From Actinomycetes bacterium (GTDB lineage Bacteria > Actinomycetota > Thermoleophilia > Solirubrobacterales > Solirubrobacteraceae), in the NCBI GenBank assembly GCA_021851525.1, contig JAJZDA010000003.1:1-52605 (forward strand): a stretch of 52,605 nt of DNA, given 5' to 3'. Below the pieces are notes generated by a model that did not search any database, had not been told where the DNA came from, and saw only the letters and a list, made by a program, of their open reading frames with translations. Numbering within the stretch: position 1 is the stretch's first letter; each line of letters begins with the position of its first letter. Below, piece by piece: positions 49,131-52,605 of the stretch. The translations under genes and the position numbers were made by a program.

Positions 49131-51533
49131 ACCGGCACGCGCAAGCCCGGAACGCACCGCATGCAGCAGCTGGTCGGCCGTGAACGGCTTGTCCAGCAGC
49201 AGCCACTGGTGGCCGCTGAACCCCTCCGGCGCATAGCCGGACATCAGCACTACCGGTAGCTGCGACGGCATGCTGCGCGCCAGCTGCTCCCCCGACATGT
49301 GAGGCATCTGCACGTCCAGCAGCAGCAGATCGACCCCGCTGGGGTCAACACGGGCAGCCTCTCTTGGATCGGTGAAGCCCAGCACCTCATACCCCGCCCG
49401 CGTGAGGATGCGGGTGATCAGACGCATCAACGCGGGCTCATCGTCGCAGAGCAGGATCCGATCGCCGCCTGCGCCCGCGCCCGTGTCCGGGCCCGCGCCT
49501 GCGTCTGAGCCCGCGCCTGCGTCTGGGCCTGTGTCCGGGCCCGCGCCTGCGTCTGGGCCCGCGCCTGCGTCTGGGCCTGTGCCTGGGCCTGTGCCTTTGG
49601 TTGGCGCAGGAGCCAGATCCCGGGTCCCCGCCGGCTGCACCGCCGGTGACTCCCTGTAGGCCGGCAGCCCCACCAGGAACGTGGTGCCGTGGCCCGGCGT
49701 GGAGCTCACTTCGATGCTGCCCCCGGCCTGTGCCACCGCTCCCTGCACCGCGGCCAGCCCAAGCCCCGTGCCGCTCCTGGCATCGCCGCGCTTGGTGGTG
49801 AAGAACGGCTCGAAGATCCGCTGGCGCAACTGCTCGCTCATGCCCACGCCCGTGTCCGCGATGCTCAGCAGCACACCGCCGCCCCGCGCCGAGGCGGTGA
49901 TGCGCAGCTCCCCGCCGTCGGGCATCGCGTCGCGCGCGTTGAGCACGAGGTTGACGACGATCTGCTCGAAGGTCGCGAGGTCCGCGGCGACATCAGGCAG
50001 CGCGTCGGAGATTGCCACGTGCATCACGACCGCCGGCCCGATCAGCGAGTGCAGCATGCTCTGCAGGCCGCTGAGCGCTGCGGGGACGGCGGTGCGGCCG
50101 GCGCTGAGCGGCTTGCGGCGAGCGTATGCGAGTAGCTGACGCGTCAGCCGTGTGCCACGTTCAGTGGCGGCGAGCGCGTCGTCGAGAGCAGCGTGATCGG
50201 CGCTCGCGGGGAGCCCGTCGGCCACCGCGTGCAGCGCCGCATCGATGATCGCCAGCAGGTTGTTGAAGTCGTGCGCGACACCGCCGGCCAGGCGGCCGAG
50301 CGCCTCCAGACCGCGCGCGCTCTGCAGCGCCTCGGCCATCACCGCTGTCTCGGTGACGTCCACGCCGAGCAGTGCGATCGCGCTCACCCTGCCGTCATGA
50401 GCGGCAACCGGCACCGCGCTGGCCTGCACCTGCACCTTGCTCCCGTCGGCGCGTGTGCGGACCATGATCGTCGGGGCCGGCATCTGGCCGCCGGCGGCAG
50501 CCCTGAGCAGTCCCGGGACCTCATGGAAGTTCTCGACCAGTCGTTGAACCGAGCCGCCGAGCAACTCCTCGCGGGAGCTGCCGACCAGCTGGGCGGCAGC
50601 GGCGTTGCACTCCATCACCGCGCCGGCGGGATCGACTATCACCACCGCGATCGGCGCCGCCTCAAACGTGGCGGCGAGGCGCTGGACGCGCTGCTGAGCG
50701 AGGCGTTCCTCGGTGACGTCGCGAGCTATCACAGCAAAGCCGCGACCACGGACCTCATCGTCGATGCGGCAGAGCGTGTTGGTCAGCTGCAGGATCTCCC
50801 CACCGGGCAGCGGCTGGGCAACGACCAGCCGCTGCGGGTCGGCGCCCGCCATCACCCGCGCCAGCGCCGCCGTCCACTCTGGTCCGGGGTCGCCGGCGGC
50901 GATCACCGCGCTGACGTCGCGTCCATGCAGCTGTGCGGCCGGCATCCCAAGCAGGCGCTCCGCCGCGGGGTTCAGAGCGAGGATCGTCCCGTCGGCCGCG
51001 CAGCGCAACATCGCATCGTCACTGGCGTTGACGACCGCCGCCAACTGCAGGGACTCGGTCAGCGCGATCGCGCGGCCCAGCGCCTCGCCGACGGTCCTGG
51101 TGATCGCCGCGAACGCCTCCCGGTCCTCCTCCGCGCCGGCCGGCACCGCCAGTGCCAGCGCGCCAACCACCTCACCGCCGGCGCTGAGGGTCGCTGAGCG
51201 GATGCGATCACCCTCGCGTGCGCGCAGTGCTCCAGACAGCTCGGGCGTCAACCAGAGGCGCGGGACACCCCCGCCGGCGCGCATGCTGCTGGTGAACTGC
51301 GCAAGGTCCGGTTGCGGCAGTCCGCGACCGGCAAGCATGCCGGTGGCGGCCCCCAGCCGCGTGGCGCCGCTGCGGTCCAGGAACCAGGCGACGGCGTCGG
51401 CGGTTCCCACCGTGGCGCCGGCGTAGAGGCAGGCGACGGCGCAGACATCCTCCTGACCGCGAGCCGCGGTCAGCGCAAGCGCGAACTCATGAGCCAGTCC
51501 GCCCGATGTCACCCCCGCGGGGGTGACGGTCAC
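49122..51533 (-). CDS. GAF-PAS-PAS hybrid histidine kinase with C-terminal receiver
   Basis: An 803-residue cytoplasmic sensor without membrane helices. A GAF-like region covers about 10-155, PAS 1 about 164-275 and PAS 2 about 285-395. The HisKA region has the phosphoacceptor H421 (GGVAHDFNNLL) and the ATPase region has N532, DTGVGMS (560-566) and GTGLGLA. A linker (about 646-690) of GPDAGAGPDTG-type repeats leads to a receiver (692-798) with CDDEP and D740. The GTG start is one base after the stop of the hydrolase gene, so the two are coupled. A separate output regulator is not visible in the window. The 3' end is in a tandem repeat. Confidence 0.92.
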   Translation of the reverse strand: MTVTPAGVTSGGLAHEFALALTAARGQEDVCAVACLYAGATVGTADAVAWFLDRSGATRLGAATGMLAGRGLPQPDLAQFTSSMRAGGGVPRLWLTPELSGALRAREGDRIRSATLSAGGEVVGALALAVPAGAEEDREAFAAITRTVGEALGRAIALTESLQLAAVVNASDDAMLRCAADGTILALNPAAERLLGMPAAQLHGRDVSAVIAAGDPGPEWTAALARVMAGADPQRLVVAQPLPGGEILQLTNTLCRIDDEVRGRGFAVIARDVTEERLAQQRVQRLAATFEAAPIAVVIVDPAGAVMECNAAAAQLVGSSREELLGGSVQRLVENFHEVPGLLRAAAGGQMPAPTIMVRTRADGSKVQVQASAVPVAAHDGRVSAIALLGVDVTETAVMAEALQSARGLEALGRLAGGVAHDFNNLLAIIDAALHAVADGLPASADHAALDDALAATERGTRLTRQLLAYARRKPLSAGRTAVPAALSGLQSMLHSLIGPAVVMHVAISDALPDVAADLATFEQIVVNLVLNARDAMPDGGELRITASARGGGVLLSIADTGVGMSEQLRQRIFEPFFTTKRGDARSGTGLGLAAVQGAVAQAGGSIEVSSTPGHGTTFLVGLPAYRESPAVQPAGTRDLAPAPTKGTGPGTGPDAGAGPDAGAGPDTGPDAGAGSDAGAGPDTGAGAGGDRILLCDDEPALMRLITRILTRAGYEVLGFTDPREAARVDPSGVDLLLLDVQMPHMSGEQLARSMPSQLPVVLMSGYAPEGFSGHQWLLLDKPFTADQLLHAVRSGLARAGHR
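49481..49605. repeat. Coding GC-rich repeat in the kinase linker
   Basis: Imperfect 12- to 18-bp units such as GCCTGCGTCTGGGCC repeat about ten times. They encode alternating GPDAGAG/GPDTG segments that separate the ATPase domain from the receiver. Confidence 0.8.
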
Positions 51534-51534
51534 C

Positions 51535-52359
51535 TCAGCTCACCCCCTCAGCCCGTTCCAGGAAGCTGCGGACCGCGGCGATCACCTCTCCCGGAGCGCT
51601 GAGGATCGGGAAATGCCCGGCGGCGCCCAGCTGGACGAGGTGACCATCTGGCAGGCGCCGCTCCACATCACGCGCGACGCTCAACGGCACGAAGGGGTCG
51701 TCCGGGCCCTGCATCACGAGTGTCGGCACCCGCACCTGCTCGAGTTGAGCGCGGTGGTCGGCAAAGAGGAAGCTGCGAGCCATCGATTGGGCCAGTGGCG
51801 TGGCCTCGGACAGCATCCGTTCCAGCGTCTGGGCGAGCCCGGAGCCTTCGGTAGCACCGACCAGGCGCGGCGCCATCGCGCGGACCCAGCCCGCATAGTC
51901 GCGGTCCAGCGCGACCACCAGCTGCTCGATCTGCGCTCGGTCAAAGCCGCCGACATAACCCTCGTCGTTGAGGAAGCGCGCCGACGGCGCGACCATCACC
52001 AGACGGGCGTAGCGGTCCGGTTGCGACGCTGCCGCCAGCGCGCCAACCATCCCCCCGACCGAATGTCCAACGAGAATTGTCTTCCGCAGGTTGAGCTCGG
52101 CAGCCACCGCGTTGACATCCTGCGCATACCCCCACAACGAGCCGTGGCGCTCCGGGTCCCAGGAGCCCGGTGCGGACTCGCCGGCGCCGGCGTTGTCCAG
52201 CAGGATCACGCGATGGTCCCGCTCGAACGCCGGCGCCACCTGCGCCCAGACAGACTGATTGGCACCGTAGCCGTGGATGAACATCACCGGCTGCCGGTCG
52301 GCGAGACCGCTCTGCCGTACCGCAAGGCGAGCGAGGATTCCAGCGTCCGGGGCGGACAT
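51535..52359 (-). CDS. rsbQ: RsbQ-like alpha/beta hydrolase
   Basis: A 274-residue alpha/beta hydrolase. The triad is S100 (VGHSVGGMVG), D220 or D221 (MQGPDDPFVP) and H249 (GAAGHFPIL). It matches remembered features of Bacillus RsbQ along its length: NQSVWAQVAPAFERDHRVIL, GYAQDVNAVAAELNL, LVMVAPSARFLND, GGFDRAQIEQL and the SFLFADHR segment. RsbQ is an activator of the PAS-domain phosphatase RsbP in the energy-stress pathway and is related to plant karrikin/strigolactone receptors. Here its partner is a PAS histidine kinase gene one base downstream. TATTGT plus six bases precedes the ATG, indicating a leaderless mRNA. Confidence 0.88.
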   Translation of the reverse strand: MSAPDAGILARLAVRQSGLADRQPVMFIHGYGANQSVWAQVAPAFERDHRVILLDNAGAGESAPGSWDPERHGSLWGYAQDVNAVAAELNLRKTILVGHSVGGMVGALAAASQPDRYARLVMVAPSARFLNDEGYVGGFDRAQIEQLVVALDRDYAGWVRAMAPRLVGATEGSGLAQTLERMLSEATPLAQSMARSFLFADHRAQLEQVRVPTLVMQGPDDPFVPLSVARDVERRLPDGHLVQLGAAGHFPILSAPGEVIAAVRSFLERAEGVS

Positions 52360-52365
52360 GGAGCC

Positions 52366-52371
52366 ACAATA
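52366..52371 (-). promoter_or_regulatory. Candidate -10 box (TATTGT) of the leaderless rsbQ-kinase operon
   Basis: Minus-strand TATTGT followed by six bases (GGCTCC) and the ATG at 52359. No convincing -35 box. Confidence 0.45.
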
Positions 52372-52454
52372 GTCACACGCGCTTCACCGCGCGGCGGTAG
52401 GAACGCGAAAGGTGTTCAGTAGTTCCCACGCTCCACGCATGCACTGCGTCGACC

Positions 52455-52512
52455 GGGGTGAGCAGGGCGCGATCCGCGGGGTGAGCAGGGCGCGGTCCGC
52501 GGGGTGGGGTTG
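52455..52512. repeat. 23-bp tandem repeat, two units plus a partial
   Basis: GGGGTGAGCAGGGCGCGATC-type units at 52455-52477 and 52478-52500 differ at one base; a third, partial copy follows. It lies upstream of the rsbQ-like gene and downstream of the gene cut by the right edge. The rest of 52372-52564 shows no gene. Confidence 0.85.
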
Positions 52513-52564
52513 CGTCTCTTAACCGCTGTAAATTCGCGCGGCCTGGTGGTTCCCGGGTTCGAGT

Positions 52565-52605
52565 CTATGCGGCGCTGGCCTCCTCGTCGAGCGTTTCGCG
52601 GTCGA
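52565..52605 (-). CDS. C-terminal end of a gene entering from the right edge
   Basis: Twelve codons (DRETLDEEASAA) and a TAG stop are visible. The RETLDEE stretch resembles the C-terminal end of some FtsH proteases, but this is far too short for an identification. That it is coding at all rests on its protein-like composition and the strand of its neighbours. Confidence 0.35.
   Translation of the reverse strand, partial: DRETLDEEASAA

Noticed and set aside
52505-52580. A tRNA-like region (GGTTCGAGTC, CTCTTAA) near the right edge
   Set aside because: The T-stem and anticodon stem do not pair properly and no acceptor stem can be built; part of the stretch looks like the end of a minus-strand protein gene.

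Overview
The window is GC-rich chromosomal DNA from a bacterium. It looks like an actinomycete-phylum member of the Thermoleophilia/Solirubrobacterales type. This is inferred from the strong G/C bias at third codon positions, the large (about 1500-residue) NAD-glutamate dehydrogenase, secreted proteins with Thr/Pro linkers and C-terminal PASTA-like modules, GTG/TTG starts, and many genes that appear leaderless. No database search was possible, so the lineage call is an inference.

Layout. 1-4352 (minus): holA (cut by the left edge), a LOG-like protein gene and leuS. 4521-6071 (plus): a coiled-coil protein with an FtsZ-like C-terminal tail, tRNA-Ala(GGC), and a cold-shock gene with a very strong terminator. 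6072-10117: fatty-acid desaturase, arfB and a nickel/cobalt permease, separated by several unrelated short tandem-repeat arrays. 10118-12947: an AIM24-family gene with an unknown partner, divergent from a CBS-domain family II pyrophosphatase. 12984-17711 (minus): obg-proB-proA-nadD-rsfS. 18004-20057 (plus): a secreted LRR-FN3-PASTA protein and mscL, which separate this cluster from its usual neighbours. 20398-30961 (minus): a zinc-ribbon membrane protein, ndk, maf, mreBCD, mrdA, rodA, RNase E/G, rplU and rpmA, a long run joining cell-wall elongation to RNA processing and ribosome assembly. 31071-31607 (plus): a lipoprotein.

31788-39530 (minus): tig, clpP, clpX, valS, folC and a 47-residue membrane protein translationally coupled to folC. 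39558-39713 may hold a 51-residue membrane protein. 39694-44229 (minus) is the large NAD-glutamate dehydrogenase. 44383-47705 (plus) is a two-gene unit: a secreted beta-rich protein followed by an ECF sigma factor fused in one chain to a zinc anti-sigma-like motif, a membrane segment and a long Ser/Gly/Thr tail. 47768-52359 (minus): a thiolase, then an RsbQ-like alpha/beta hydrolase followed one base later by a GAF-PAS-PAS hybrid histidine kinase. The last about 40 bases hold the C-terminus of another minus-strand gene.

Most of the window is housekeeping: translation, proteolysis, proline and folate synthesis, cell shape. The parts most likely to be new are the single-chain sigma/anti-sigma/membrane protein with its secreted partner, the RsbQ-hybrid kinase pair, the FtsZ-tail mimic, a repeated start architecture (TANNNT-like box, six bases, start codon) and tandem arrays that begin in the 3' ends of genes and copy their stop codons.
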